NCBI GenBank assembly: GCA_963565915.1
Contig: OY751485.1
Location: 5,394,001 to 5,458,000 of the forward strand
Direction: 5' to 3'
DNA length: 64,000 bases
Source: Entoloma clypeatum
Lineage: Eukaryota; Basidiomycota; Agaricomycetes; Agaricales; Entolomataceae
Part shown: positions 31,342 to 42,188 of the stretch, piece after piece
Layout of the letters: each line of letters starts with the position of its first letter
Position numbering within the stretch: the stretch's first letter is position 1
Translations under genes and position numbers: made by a program
Notes under the pieces: model-generated
Told to the model about the DNA's origin: nothing
The model's input: only the letters and a program-made list of their open reading frames with translations
Databases searched by the model: none

Positions 31342-32324
31342 CTACTCCTCCGTTGTCATGAAGCGAACATCGAAGCGAAGGGGGCATTCATGACTAAAGT
31401 GACCCGTTTTGTTACATCGGAAGCATGCATTGGCATTCTTGCCTTTGACGCGTGAAGTATCAATGTCCATTGCATTGGGGTCCCTTGTCAGCGGAGCGGA
31501 TGCGGATGCAAGCGGAGCTGTGCGCGGAGTGAATGGAATGTAGGGGCAAGGGAATACTGAGGTGCCAGGTACTCTTGGTCCGACAACATTGTGGAAGGCG
31601 GAGGTACGGGTCGGAGCAGTGGCTTTGAAGGCTTTGTTGGCAATCCTATTGTCGTCATTGACTCGTGCTGCAGAGTACCACTCATTGGGGTTGTCATCCG
31701 CAGGTCGTCCGTGGGTCAGGGTGGCAATCTCGTTCTGAATGTTGGAACGGAGACCATGGCGGAATTTGAGTACGATGTTGGTATCCTCCTGATAGCCCGC
31801 TTTGTCAATGTAGTCTTTGAACTCATCAATATAGGTCTCGACATCCCGTTGACCTTGATAATAGGATTCTCCTTCGAGGATCAGTCTCGCATCCTGTTCC
31901 TCATTCTTCGGAGTGAACTCCGCTGTAAAGACTGCGCGGAAGTCCACCCAAGTCCGATAAGGCGGAGCACCGGTCCTCCGCTCCTGTCGGATAATGCGAT
32001 CCGCAAAGCGTGCTGCACGTCCACTCTTCATGAAAGATAAAGCCCAATAAATTTTAGCATGGTCGTCTGCGAACTGTTCTGGAGCCAGCCCCATAAACAA
32101 TTCACAGGAATTTAGAAAGGTCCAGCCATTTGCGCGCGATCCATCGAAGTCCGACGGATTGGCAGGTTTTGCTCGACGCACGCCCGGATTGGCCGGAGCA
32201 CTGGGGCAGGAATTGTGTTGAAGGCGAGGAGGAGTTGGTCAAGTTGAGTCGAGATATCAGCGAGAGTTTGACGTTGTTCCTGGAACTCGTGCTCGAGCTG
32301 TTCAAGGCGATTGGGGTTGTCCAT
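31342..32324 (-). pseudogene. E1 gag, in two frames
   Basis: The first ATG (32324-32322) starts MDNPNRLEQLEHEFQEQR, a coiled-coil region. After about 50 residues the reading must move -1 (or +2) into the main frame (RRAKPANPSDFDGSRANGW … capsid … CCHC CFRCNKTGHFSHEC near the end), which stops at TAG 31342-31344. E2 has exactly the same arrangement at 58388-59370, so the shift was present before the two copies separated. Confidence 0.8.
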
Positions 32325-32485
32325 TACTATGCGCGGAGCAGAATCACCAGTTACGGAGAGGTAATTAGAAGAACTGGAAGGGGTGTGAGATGTATCGGAG
32401 TTGGACGCGGACAAAGCTGCTCCGAAGCGCGGAATTGTGACAACGATGCAATCGGACCCGGTCCAATTAGAAGAGAACTTTTTAC

Positions 32486-32918
32486 TGTAAGGGCGACCTT
32501 ACAATCCAAGACTCAAACTCAGATACTTGCAAGGGAGATCCGAAGTTTAGATTGAGCAGTCTAATAAGTAATACAACACATACCTTGCAAGGGAGATCCG
32601 AAGAGAAAGTTCTAAAGATTCCCCTGCAAGCTAGCTGCGATAAATAGTAAAATGAGATATGAAATAAGAGATAAAACGAGACACATGAATGATGAGCAAT
32701 GATCGGGAGTAGCAATGAAGGATGAATGGAAACAAGATGAATGATAGTACCTGCGATCCGACGTGCGGAGTAGTGGATGGGGCAGAGTCGTCAGATGCAG
32801 AGAGGCGGATAAGATGTCGGAGACAGCGGATACGATCGGAGGACGTCAGAGATGGTGGAATAGAAAGGAAAGGAAGAAAGTGAAGGAAAAGTGAAAAGTG
32901 AAAGTGGTTGCCCTTACA
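32486..32918 (-). repeat. E1 5' LTR (433 bp)
   Basis: Same ends as the other E LTRs. Its outer flank ctctc (32919-32923) is the target duplication of the E copy that entered Copia G. Confidence 0.93.
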
Positions 32919-32940
32919 CTCTCACCCTTGGCATCAAATC

Positions 32941-35900
32941 ATGTCTTCTTTTGATTACAAATCCGCTGTCATCAAGATTAGTGTTTTGAAGTCCAGTCTC
33001 AAAGACCTAGAACTGGACCAGAACCAGACTGGCAAAGACTGGTGAAAGACTGGACTGCAGTCTCAAGTTTCAGAATTTTGGAAAAAAAGAAGACTGGTTT
33101 AACACCAGTCTTGATTTGAGACTCAAAAAATGTAAACTGGTCACAGGTTCACATAGGTTCTTATAGGTTCACATAGATTCTTGAAGGTTCCCATAGATTT
33201 TGTTCATCAAAACTTCTATAAATGTGTCATAAATGATATTTTGAAACAGTTTTAATAAATTGGAAAATAACCAGTTTAAACCAGTTCAAACCAGTCCTGG
33301 TTTACTTTTTTGAGAAAGGAAAGACTGGTCCACCAGTCTTTGACCAGTCCAGTCCTGGTTTTAGTTTTTTGGAGAAACCACTCAACCAGTCTTGGTTCTA
33401 GGTCCTTAATTTTTTGGGCAAAAAACAGGACTGGACTGGACTTTCAAACACTAATCAAGATGACCGGCTCTAACTGGAAGGAGTGGAGCGATAAGATGAT
33501 AGAGTTCTTACAGTTTGAAGGGACCTGGATGCTTGTATCCGAGGATTGGCCACAACCCTCTGCATTGACGTCCACTTCTAAAGTGGAAGATAAGAAAGAG
33601 CTCTGCGAGTGGAAAGAGAGAGACTTGAAAGCACGTGGTGCGATCATCTTATCTCTGGTGGAATTTGTAAAGCATGAAGTTACAGCATTCCAGACTTTGA
33701 AAGAGGTTTGGGATCAGCTGAAGACTCTCTTTGAGAACAAAGGCCCCAACGAGATGTTCAAGGACTTCGCCTTGACTCTCAATTGGCACCTGTCTTGTGG
33801 TGACCCCCATCCAGAATTCTCCAAATTCCATGATCTCTTGGCATGCCTCGACGGGCACAAGATCCCCTTTGCTCCGAAATTGCAAGGGATGCTTGTTGTG
33901 CACTGTCTACTTCCCAAATGGAAACATCTTGGTTTGCATCTGGCCAAAGAATGGAAGTTAGATAGTTTCAAACTTACCAATGTTGAAGAGATTGTAACCA
34001 CTGAGTACATGTGCATACAAGCCGAAGCACAACTTCTGGCGACACTGCCGGCTGCTCTCATGTTGCCTCATTGGCAATAACTATGAATCTGCCGACACCT
34101 CCCTTCACCACCATCATGGGCTTGGGACACATTATTCCCCCCCAACAATCTTCTACTCCGACGACTGACCCCTGTTGTCGTCCTCCTCTCGAATCGCGGT
34201 TGACATCTAGTCCCGCTGAACATATCATGGCTGCTGGTGCGAGAGAACTCCTCGATCACATGACAAACACGTCTGCGCAACGCTTCACAGGTGCTCCGGT
34301 TAATCAACTGTCGATGTACCCTGAGATGCAGGCAGCGCGCGACATTGTCACATCTCTTGGCATTGTGGGAACGTCACAGACCCTCCAAAATGTCAATAAT
34401 GTCATATACCCCGAAGACATCCTGGGGATATATTCGACCCCTGACAATGAGGTAATGGATGAAGCTTCCCTGTTCCTGATGGAATGCCAAGATTATGATG
34501 CCGATATGGTGATGGACTTTGATGAGGAATACAAGTATGATGAAGATGAACCTGGACCATCCAAGTGGACACACTTCAGTTGGGCAGATGACATTGACGA
34601 TGAGCTCTTTGGAGGATTGTCATGTGACAACCTGAGGTACGTTCTTTCACAAGTTTTACATGAGCACACAATGACAGAAGAACACACCCAGATTTATGAT
34701 GAGTCACTAGAACCGGGTCGTAGTTATTTACAATCACCTGTCGTTGCTGCCTCCTTCATGGAGGAAATTTATGATCATTTTGTCTCATGTTCGAAATGTA
34801 AGAACAAATCCAAAGATACTAATGACGCCGAGTGGATCATGGATTCCGGCGCTAGTATGCACTTCACCACAGAGATGAGTGACTTTGCAACATATGAAGA
34901 AGAGAAATCGATCCATACTGCCCAAACTGCGGGCAAAGCAAAGATCTCTATAAAAGGAAGAGGGGCTGTGTTTATCACTCACATGATACCATCATGTCAA
35001 GGAAAGCCAAGAAGTCTAACAACTCGGCTTTATCTGGTTTTACACATCCCGGAGCTTTCCACTTGCCTCATATCGATGGGCGAAATTCTTCAAGAATCTG
35101 GATTAAATGTCGCTGGCTCAGCTGACAATTTTAGTTTCTTCAAAGATGGAAAGTGTGTACTAAGATGTGAACCTCATTTTCCCAGTTCAACAATATACTG
35201 GATAAATACATGTGTTGAACAAATCATGCAGCTAAATGCTAGAAATATTGATGTTTATAAAGCCAATTACAGCATTTGGCATCAGCGGTTTGCACACCCT
35301 GGTAAAGATGTTCTGAAAAAGGCACCCGATGCATGTGATGGATTTTCAAGGGATGTCCAATTTCCCCTTAAGGATAAGCCATGCCATCCCTGCGCAGAAG
35401 CGAAGTTGAGGTTGAAAAGCTTCCCTCCTTCATCTTCATGTGCTTCCAGACCTTTTGAGTTGCTCCATTCGGACCTCAAAGAGTTTCCAATCGCCTCCTA
35501 TCACAAATTTAAATACTATGTCAGCTTCTTGGATGACTATTCTGGGCATGCTTGGATGGTATTGTTGAAACTCAAATCCGATACCTCTGATGCATTCAAA
35601 AAGTGGACAGTGCTTATGAAAACCCAGTTTAATGCCCAATTTCACCAATGGCATTTTGATGGAGGGAGAGTTCAAAAAGAAAACTGGGATAGTAAAATAC
35701 CTTGAGGATCTTGGAATTGCCATGGAAATTTCAGCTCCTAATACACCCCAACAAAACAGTCGAGCTGAAAGGATTAACTGCACCATTGTAGAGAAAGCAC
35801 AGGTGATGTGATTTGCCGCCTGCTTACCACAATCATGGTGGAAGTTTTGTGTTTTACACATTGTGCATGTTTACAATCACACACCAATTAAACAACTTTA

Positions 35901-38426
35901 TTGGAAAACACCTTTTGAATCTCTAAAAGAGGAGAAACCAGATGTATCTAATCTCTGTGTTTTAGGCTGTGCTGCCTATGTTTATATCCCTGAAGAATGC
36001 CATGTGAATAAATTAAATCCACATGTGGAGCTTATGACCTTTATGGGTTTTAAACCAGGAATGAAAGCATATCAGTTTATGACTGATAAAAACAGTATCT
36101 TTATTGGTACTACCACAGTATTTGATGAAACACTCTTTCTGGGGTGTCCAGATACCAAAGTGCCACAACACACACCCATGAGAAATGAGCCTTCCTATGG
36201 TGAGTCTCAGGATGGTGGAAACCCTGATGACGATGTTGATCACCACTTCGGAGACGGAGATGTTCATTATCATTCCCACCAGCATAATCAGCTGAGTGGA
36301 GATGAATCCTCCGATCCCCCTTCTGCTCCAAATGGAAACCAGTGCGATAGCGCTGATGTACCACCTTCAAATCAGGATAACCCTGAGGTCCAGAACCAGC
36401 CAGCAAATCCACTGCCTGCTGATGTCCCTCAACCACAAAGGAACCCTAACCCATCTCAATGGGAAGGCAACATCTATGGGGAGCAATGGCACTCCGCGCA
36501 ACAACAATGTGACATCAATTGCACACGCTCTTGGCGTGAAGCTGTGAATTGAGAGAAACAGCAGTGAGAGCCTTCCTGGCTCTGCAATGTTCTCCAATCA
36601 TGACAGGAAGAAGTGGAACCTAGTTTCCCCTTAGCCCCACCTGACGCAGGGCCTAGTGGATCTTCTGGTACTCCTCCCAATGACCCCAAAGTTCCTGATG
36701 ACAAACCTTTGGAAGATACAGATGCGGAGAGCTTACTGCGCAAAATGATGAATGATGTGGAGCTAGGTCCAAAAGCATTTAACTTGTACCTAGAACAATT
36801 AGTTCGGAAATGAGGGGGAGACACGAAACAGATCACTGAGTTGAACATGCTACTTGCATCAGCTGTTCCTCACTCTGAATCTAATCTCTCACAGTTCTGT
36901 GATATCCAGGAGATGAAGTTTTGCGACATTGCCAAAATGCCGAAAAACCTCCAGGATGAGTGGTTGGACACATGCTGTAAGGAACTTGATAACATCAAGC
37001 GGCATGCTGTCTATGATCTAACACCTTTACCGACCAGATGGAAGGCCATCGGATCACGATGGGTCTTTGACATAAAGACTGACGGCTGTAAAAAGGCTCG
37101 GCTTGTTGCACAAGGGTTCTCGCAAATTGAGGGAATTGATTTCAACGAGGTATTCTCTCCTGTAGTTTGATTCAAGACAGTACGTCTCATGCTCACTACT
37201 GCCGCGCTTGAGAGTTGGGTGATTCTTGTGCTTGATGTAACTGCTGCTTTCCTTTATGGGAAACTCCAGGAAGAGTTATACATGATGCAACCTGAAGGCT
37301 TCAAAGTAAAAGGCAAAAAACTTCTTGTTTGGTGCCTGCATAAGGCTATTTACGGTTTGAAGCAGGCTGGACTTGCATGGTGGCATGCCATGGAAAAATC
37401 CATGAAGAAACTAGGTTTCCAAAGGGTCATATCTGATGCCAGAATCTTTGTTTTCTATTCCCCGAATGGAACTATTGTACTAGCAATAATCTATGTTGAT
37501 GACGCAATGTTCATGAGACCAGATGCTAAGCTTACAACCATTAAAAGAGCTGAATTTATGGCTATTTGGGAATCTCGTGATCTAGGTGAACCCACTGAAT
37601 TCTTGAGAATGTGCATCATGCGTACCAAGAATACGATCATGATAGATCAATGTGTCTATTTACAGAAAGTAGTAGAGAGATTTGGCATGACAAATGCAAT
37701 GATCACCAAGACTCCTCTACCTACTGGATACAAGCTGACAGCAAATGCTGGCACTGGTACTGCTGCACTTTGATCACAATTTCAGCAGATCATAGGGTCT
37801 CTGCTATATTTAATGATCGGTACACGACCCGACATTGCCTTTGCCATGATCACATTATCACAGTTCTCGGCAAATCCTACCCAGGAACATGTTGATAAAG
37901 CAAAGTATATAATCCACTACCTCGTGGGCACTTCTGATTACCAACTGACATATTCTGGTGATCAAAATGTGGGCTTACATGCCTACATGGATTCTGACTG
38001 GGCATCTGACAAAATAAGGCTTTTTTCTGAAGTTTGCAGGTGCTTCTGTAGGCTGGACTTGTCATCTACAAAAAACCATTCCTCACTCATCTACTGAAGC
38101 AGAGTGAGTACATGGCAATGTCCAATTGCAGCCGCCGAGTAAAATGGATAATCCAACTCTTCCAGGAGATTGGCTTTCTAATGCAGAATGTCCCAATCTA
38201 TGCTGACAATCATGGCTCAATCTTTACTGGGAACAACCCTGTGCAGGAACACCATACTAAACATATCGATCTAAGATATCATGTCATCCAAGAATACATC
38301 TCTTGTGGATTGATCACTGTACAGTATATTGAAGACACATCCAATCCCACGGATATGCTAACTAAAAATCTTAGTCGGGAACTCTTTGAAAGATGTCGCC
38401 AGCATTTAGGCTTGACATTTTTATAA
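32941..38426 (+). pseudogene. Copia G Gag-Pol polyprotein, decayed
   Basis: Starts ATG 32941 (MSSFDYKSAVIK), interrupted by the MITE 32979-33453, then Gag (GSNWKEWSDKMIEFLQFEG), a frameshift before 34080, protease (WIMDSGASMHFT), GAG-pre-integrase (WHQRFAHPG … CHPC), integrase (LLHSDLKEF, FLDDYSGHAWM) with a shift near 35690, a TGA at about 35809 in place of Arg, RT (TAAFLYGKLQEELY, YGLKQAGLAWW, YVDDAMF) with stops at 36550 and 37168-37170, and RNase H (ATWL-type region, NPTDMLTKNLSRE) ending 38426. Several stops are TGA where CGA is expected. Confidence 0.88.
32979..33453. mobile_element. hAT-like MITE, complete copy (475 bp)
   Basis: Ends TAGTGTTTTGAAGTCCAG and, inverted, CTGGACTTTCAAACACTA; flanked by the perfect 8-bp duplication atcaagat (32971-32978 and 33454-33461). 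Eight-base duplications are typical of hAT transposases. The interior is non-coding and densely filled with ACTGG/CCAGT words in both orientations, so the whole element can fold back. Other copies lie at 39293, 40479, 44914, 45489 and 49544. Confidence 0.88.
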
Positions 38427-38453
38427 ATCCGATGTATACACATCAAGGGGGAG

Positions 38454-38757
38454 TGTTGAACGAATTCCACTCCTATAGATATTTCATCTAAAGCATCATG
38501 TGCCCAATCCCATGAGGTACAAATAATGTACAAATAAGTAGACTAGTATATAAGACTGTCCTTATTCTCTGTGCAATATAACACTCTTAACAAGTAATCC
38601 CCACCTTGCAAACACCTCTCAAGGTTAGTAGTAAGGTTCTCTCTCTATCGTAGATACAAGATCTGTAGCACGTAGCATAGAGTACTACTGGACCACGCAA
38701 TGACCCATCCACTGTGATCACCTCCAGTGTTGATGTGATCATATGCTGTTCCAACAG
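38454..38757 (+). repeat. Copia G 3' LTR (304 bp)
   Basis: TGTTGAACG to TTCCAACA; matches the displaced 5' LTR at 18336-18635; TATATAAG box about 38549. Confidence 0.9.
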
Positions 38758-38762
38758 GAGTG

Positions 38763-39141
38763 ATGGTAGTGGGTGACTTACATAAAGTTCAAGCCATGTC
38801 TGATTTTGGCCAGCTTGTCAGTTGGGTCTAGGCCATCAATGTGACAAACAAATAATGACAATTTCATCAATCAATCAAAAATCTGCATGATGGGAGGGGG
38901 TACGAAAAAGTTTGGCATGGGTCATCTGGAAAAGCCGACTTCTCATAAACTTGAACTCAGAATTTGTCTATGATGAGTCACATGAATGCAGCATCTGAAA
39001 CTTAACTCCTCGCTGCATACACACAACAGCCGCTGAGCCCTAGGGCTCCTTATAGCATGCTTTTATAATCCTTTTCTCTTTATTTGCTTTCTTTCTTTCT
39101 CCTTCATTCCTTTTTGTCACTCCTTCACCCCACACCCCATC
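38763..39141 (+). other. Unique-looking sequence upstream of a gene fragment
   Basis: No ORF. The last 80 bp are T/C-rich (CTTTATTTGCTTTCTTTCTTTC) and lead directly into the ATG at 39142, as in many basidiomycete promoters and 5' leaders. Confidence 0.35.
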
Positions 39142-39292
39142 ATGCCAGAAGTTCAAGATCCCCTGCTAGAGCAAGAACCAGACTTCAGAGACAACACATG
39201 GACAGTCCCATGTCAAAACCTCATCAACCAAGATTTCCCAGCAGACCAAGTTCAAGTCACCTTGCACATGATATGGACTGTCGAGCACCAGA
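39142..39292 (+). pseudogene. 5' fragment of a gene of a repetitive fungal family, cut by a MITE
   Basis: ATG at 39142 opens MPEVQDPLLEQEPDF, then NTWTVPCQNLINQDF and a TLHMIWTVEH stretch. The pattern (Trp, small helix, then a WT-x-H/N motif) resembles the N-terminus of a repetitive Agaricomycete family that I know only as hypothetical proteins. After 50 codons the MITE at 39293 begins and nothing recognisable follows. Function unknown. Confidence 0.4.
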
Positions 39293-39465
39293 TAGTGTTT
39301 GAGGGTTCAGTTCAGTTCAGTTTTTTGCCTCCAAGGGGCATGGACCAAGACTGAGACTGGTCTCGTATACCACCAAATATAGAAAAACTGGACTGGACCA
39401 CATAGGACTGGTCCATTGGTTCCACAGAGGGTGGACCGAACCGGTATGAACTGGTTTTTTGGGCA
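39293..39465. repeat. hAT-like MITE, 5' fragment
   Basis: Starts TAGTGTTTGAGGGTTCAG and contains ACTGG/CCAGT words (AAACTGGACTGGACC); no second end was found, so the copy is truncated near 39465 (approximate). Confidence 0.55.
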
Positions 39466-39539
39466 CAGAATGGCCTGTAATTTGTGTCTACATATGTACA
39501 TAGGATCTATATATGTGAGTGGATGTGGTTGGGGGTTAA

Positions 39540-39900
39540 AAAGACTGTGGGAAAGGCTGTTTCGCTGGCCATTGTATTTCAGGTATGACTCTCGGCAATT
39601 GCCAAAAGTGCTTGGCACTCAATGCCAAGCAATGTGCATCATTGAAACTCAAAGCCTCAATGCCCAAACCATGGCAACACAGGCCTCAAGATAGCTTTTA
39701 ACTCATGGATAGATGGATATAAGGTATATATATAGTTGAGTACTCAAGCTATGTATACTAGAGAATCTGTATTCTAAAATGATGCATCAAAATACAGTGT
39801 AAATTGTGATGAACAATGCATCATCATGGGTTGTCTCAAATACAAAAACAACATTTTCTAACTTCCTCTCTTTCACAACCACTGTATATTAAATGAGTTG
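39540..39900. repeat. Dispersed repeat, copy 1 (unclassified, about 360 bp)
   Basis: Shares long blocks with 51425-51790: the CAATGCCAAGC / CATCATTGAAA region, TATATATAG followed by GAGTACTCAAGCTATG, GATGCATCAAAA, GTAAATTGTGATGAACA and AACAACATTTTCTA. No ORF, TIR or LTR ends visible; both copies follow minisatellite-like or GT-rich sequence. Confidence 0.6.
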
Positions 39901-39959
39901 AGGTGTGACATGTGGGACGACATACAGAGTAGTTAGTATGGATTGGATAGCAGGTATGG

Positions 39960-40096
39960 TAGCTTGTTAAGCTCGAGAGAGATGTTAGAGGCATTTGTGA
40001 CTTTCTATTAGAGGGATCTGATCCCCAATCAGAATCTGTGTATGCAACTAAGCTGGACATTGATGCACCTACAAAACTTAGGCAATAGTCCTGCAT
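39960..40096 (-). pseudogene. Copia RNase H remnant
   Basis: The minus strand reads LSFVGASMSSLVAYTDSDWG followed by SDPSNRKS, the RNase H signature of Copia elements. Only this piece of about 45 codons is recognisable. It is unrelated in detail to K and G, so it comes from a third Copia lineage. Confidence 0.65.
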
Positions 40097-40352
40097 CCCT
40101 GCAAGAAATTTGCATATGTAAAGAGACTTATCAAGATGCTCTTGGGATGGGTTTAGTGTTTCAAAGTCACATCAAGTCAAATTAATGACCTCAAAATTCA
40201 TTATCCTGACTTGACTGAGTTAAGAATTTATCCTAGAAGACCTTAACCTTAACTAAACTTTTATTAACCAGTCAAATTTTGAGATGAACATTTGAGGTAT
40301 GGTTTAAACCAGTTTTTATCAGTTATTCTGGGTTATTTGACAAAATGAGTAC

Positions 40353-41302
40353 TTTACCCTCTCCCAGGAGGTCTGAGCAGATTCTGCCCATCCAATTGGA
40401 ATCTGAGCAGATTCCAAGCAGATTTTTAACCTATATTTTGGCCCTGGAACACCTATTTTTGGCTGATTGGATTCTGAATAGTGTTTGAAAGTCCAGTCCA
40501 GTCCGGTTTTTTGCCCAAAAAATTAAGAACCTAGAACCAAGACTGGTTGAGTGGTTTCTTCAAAATACTGAAACCAGGACTGGACTGGTCAAAGACTGGT
40601 GAATCAGTCTTTCCTTTCTCAAAAAAGTAAACCAGGACTGGTTCGAACTGGTTTAAACTGATTATTATCCAATTTATTAAAACTATTTCAAAGTATCATT
40701 TATAACACATTTCAAAACATTTTATAGAAGCTTTGATGAACAAAATCTATGTGAACCTATATGAACCTGTGTGAACCTATGACCACTTTACATTTTTTGA
40801 GTCTCAAATCAAGACTGGTGTTGAACCAGTCTTCTTTTTTTCCAAAATTTGAAGAACCTGAGACTGGTCAATCCTCAAAATCTGAAACTTGAGACTGCAG
40901 TCCACTCTCTCACCAGTCTTTACCAGTCTGGTTCTGGTCCAGTTCTAGGTCTTTGAGACTGGGCTTCAAAACACTAATTCTGAATGGAGTCCGATCAGAC
41001 CGAATCGTCCCCTGCCTTATGCGGGGGCTATTAATTAGCCATTAATTACATTTTTGTATCCCTGTCCCCCCACCTCATGCGGGGATTATTAATTATATTT
41101 TCATTTTTTGCTAAAATCAAATTGAATGAAATTGAATTTACTTTAAACAATGAAAAATGAGTTCTTGGGTTGTATTGTAAAATAAAATTGAATCCATTAA
41201 ATCAAGTTAAATAAGTCAAATAAGGTTCCAGAATCTGCATGGAATCTGGGTGGAATCCTCTCGTCCAAGCGGAATCTGCTCAGACTCCTGGGGGAGGGTA
41301 AA
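40353..41302. mobile_element. Inverted-repeat element with a nested MITE
   Basis: TTTACCCTCTCCCAGGAG at the left and its reverse complement (CTCCTGGGGGAGGGTAAA) at the right form terminal repeats that continue imperfectly for about 60 bp (GTCTGAGCAGATTC…). Without the MITE at 40479-40976 it is about 450 bp and non-coding. No clear target duplication was seen, so the class is unknown. Confidence 0.55.
40479..40976. mobile_element. hAT-like MITE, complete copy (498 bp)
   Basis: TAGTGTTTGAAAGTCCAG to CTTCAAAACACTA, perfect 8-bp duplication attctgaa (40471-40478 and 40977-40984). Inserted in the inverted orientation compared with the copy at 32979. Confidence 0.87.
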
Positions 41303-41849
41303 TTTCACGGCGAAAGACACCACAGCAAAAAAGCGGTGACAAAGCAGTGACACAGCAACAGGCCATCAGCGAATGGATGACCCATCAGCAAAAGCAAGCC
41401 TTGAGTGTCGGCCACTCTCCATGTACAAAAAACAATGCTAACAACAGATCAGCAAATCATTCACCAGCGACAGACACCATGGCAAAAAACCGGCCAATGT
41501 TGGATGATGTGCAACATACACACATCAAACATGTCAAATACATGTAAACAAATATTGAAAAATATTGCACATCTCCTCATTCTATCTACACAGGAACAAG
41601 TTACAAGTCCTTAATTTCCAATTAAAAAAACTCATTTTTACTGGATGTTTGCAGTGCATCAAAATTCAGCCAATTTGATTGACTATTTTTCCACGCTCCA
41701 TTCTTGGTATTTTCTCCCTGACTGTGAGAGTTACCCCAGAGTTAGCATTCACAGAGCCCAACCTGGCGCCACTGATGAGACATTGCATAAGGCATGAAGG
41801 TAGCATGTATGTATGCCCACAGAAATCTGTCTTAACTACAGGATGCAAT
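41303..41849. other. Region without recognisable features
   Basis: AT-rich; short ORFs only and none with recognisable domains. I see nothing in it that I can name. Confidence 0.3.
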
Positions 41850-42165
41850 GGGTATTGGCCGGGTTTGGATTGATATCAAGCCATTGTTAGCCTTTACAAA
41901 GCTTCTCCATGCTTGGCCATTAAAACAAAATATGGTTTGAACATTCCACTGTAGAATAGGTTTTCTCTGAGTATTCAGGGCTCAAATTGGAGGTTTTTCT
42001 GTTCTTCACCCCCTTCATCTTATGGTATCACCTATGTCATGTCCCATAGAATACAAAAAGCTAAGACTCCTCACTTGGTTCTTTCCCCCTGTTCCACCAT
42101 CTCTAGCCTGCCATACAAAGGCTTTTGGGTTATTGTTTGCCTGTTCTCTGTAAACCAAACAGGTT
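41850..42165. repeat. Duplicated segment, copy 1
   Basis: Similar to 43815-44125: GGCCGGGTTTGGATTGATATCAAGCC versus GCCGGGTTTGAATTGTTGTCAAGCC, then TTTACAAAGCTT, TCTCTGAGTATTCAGGGC, CACCTATGTCAT and CCCATAGAAT blocks. The second copy has about 80 bp extra in the middle. Non-coding; the two lie either side of the inverted-repeat element at 42189-43792. Confidence 0.55.
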
Positions 42166-42188
42166 GTTCAATTCTGAATGATTTCTGA

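Larger units (their letters stand above)
22107..32918 (-). mobile_element. Ty3/Gypsy element E1, interrupted by Copia K
   Basis: Minus-strand element with 434/433-bp LTRs at both ends, about 5 kb without the nested Copia (24412-30169). Its flanks are gatac on the left and ctctc on the right, so it lacks its own matching duplication; the partners are on the solo LTR at 17522. Relative to E2 it has lost 995 bp of integrase sequence (E2 54988-55982) at a TCTCC microhomology. The purine tract GAAGGGGGGG precedes its 3' LTR. Confidence 0.93.
32919..38757 (+). mobile_element. Ty1/Copia element G, body and 3' LTR, degenerate
   Basis: Continues the leader found at 17956 (minus strand). It carries a decayed polyprotein gene, the purine tract CAAGGGGGAG and a 304-bp LTR, followed by ggagt (38758-38762). 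A hAT-like MITE lies in the 13th codon of gag. Numerous stops and shifts and a TG/CA-rich composition mark it as old. It was inserted in the degenerate minisatellite now split between 18641 and 38763. Confidence 0.88.
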
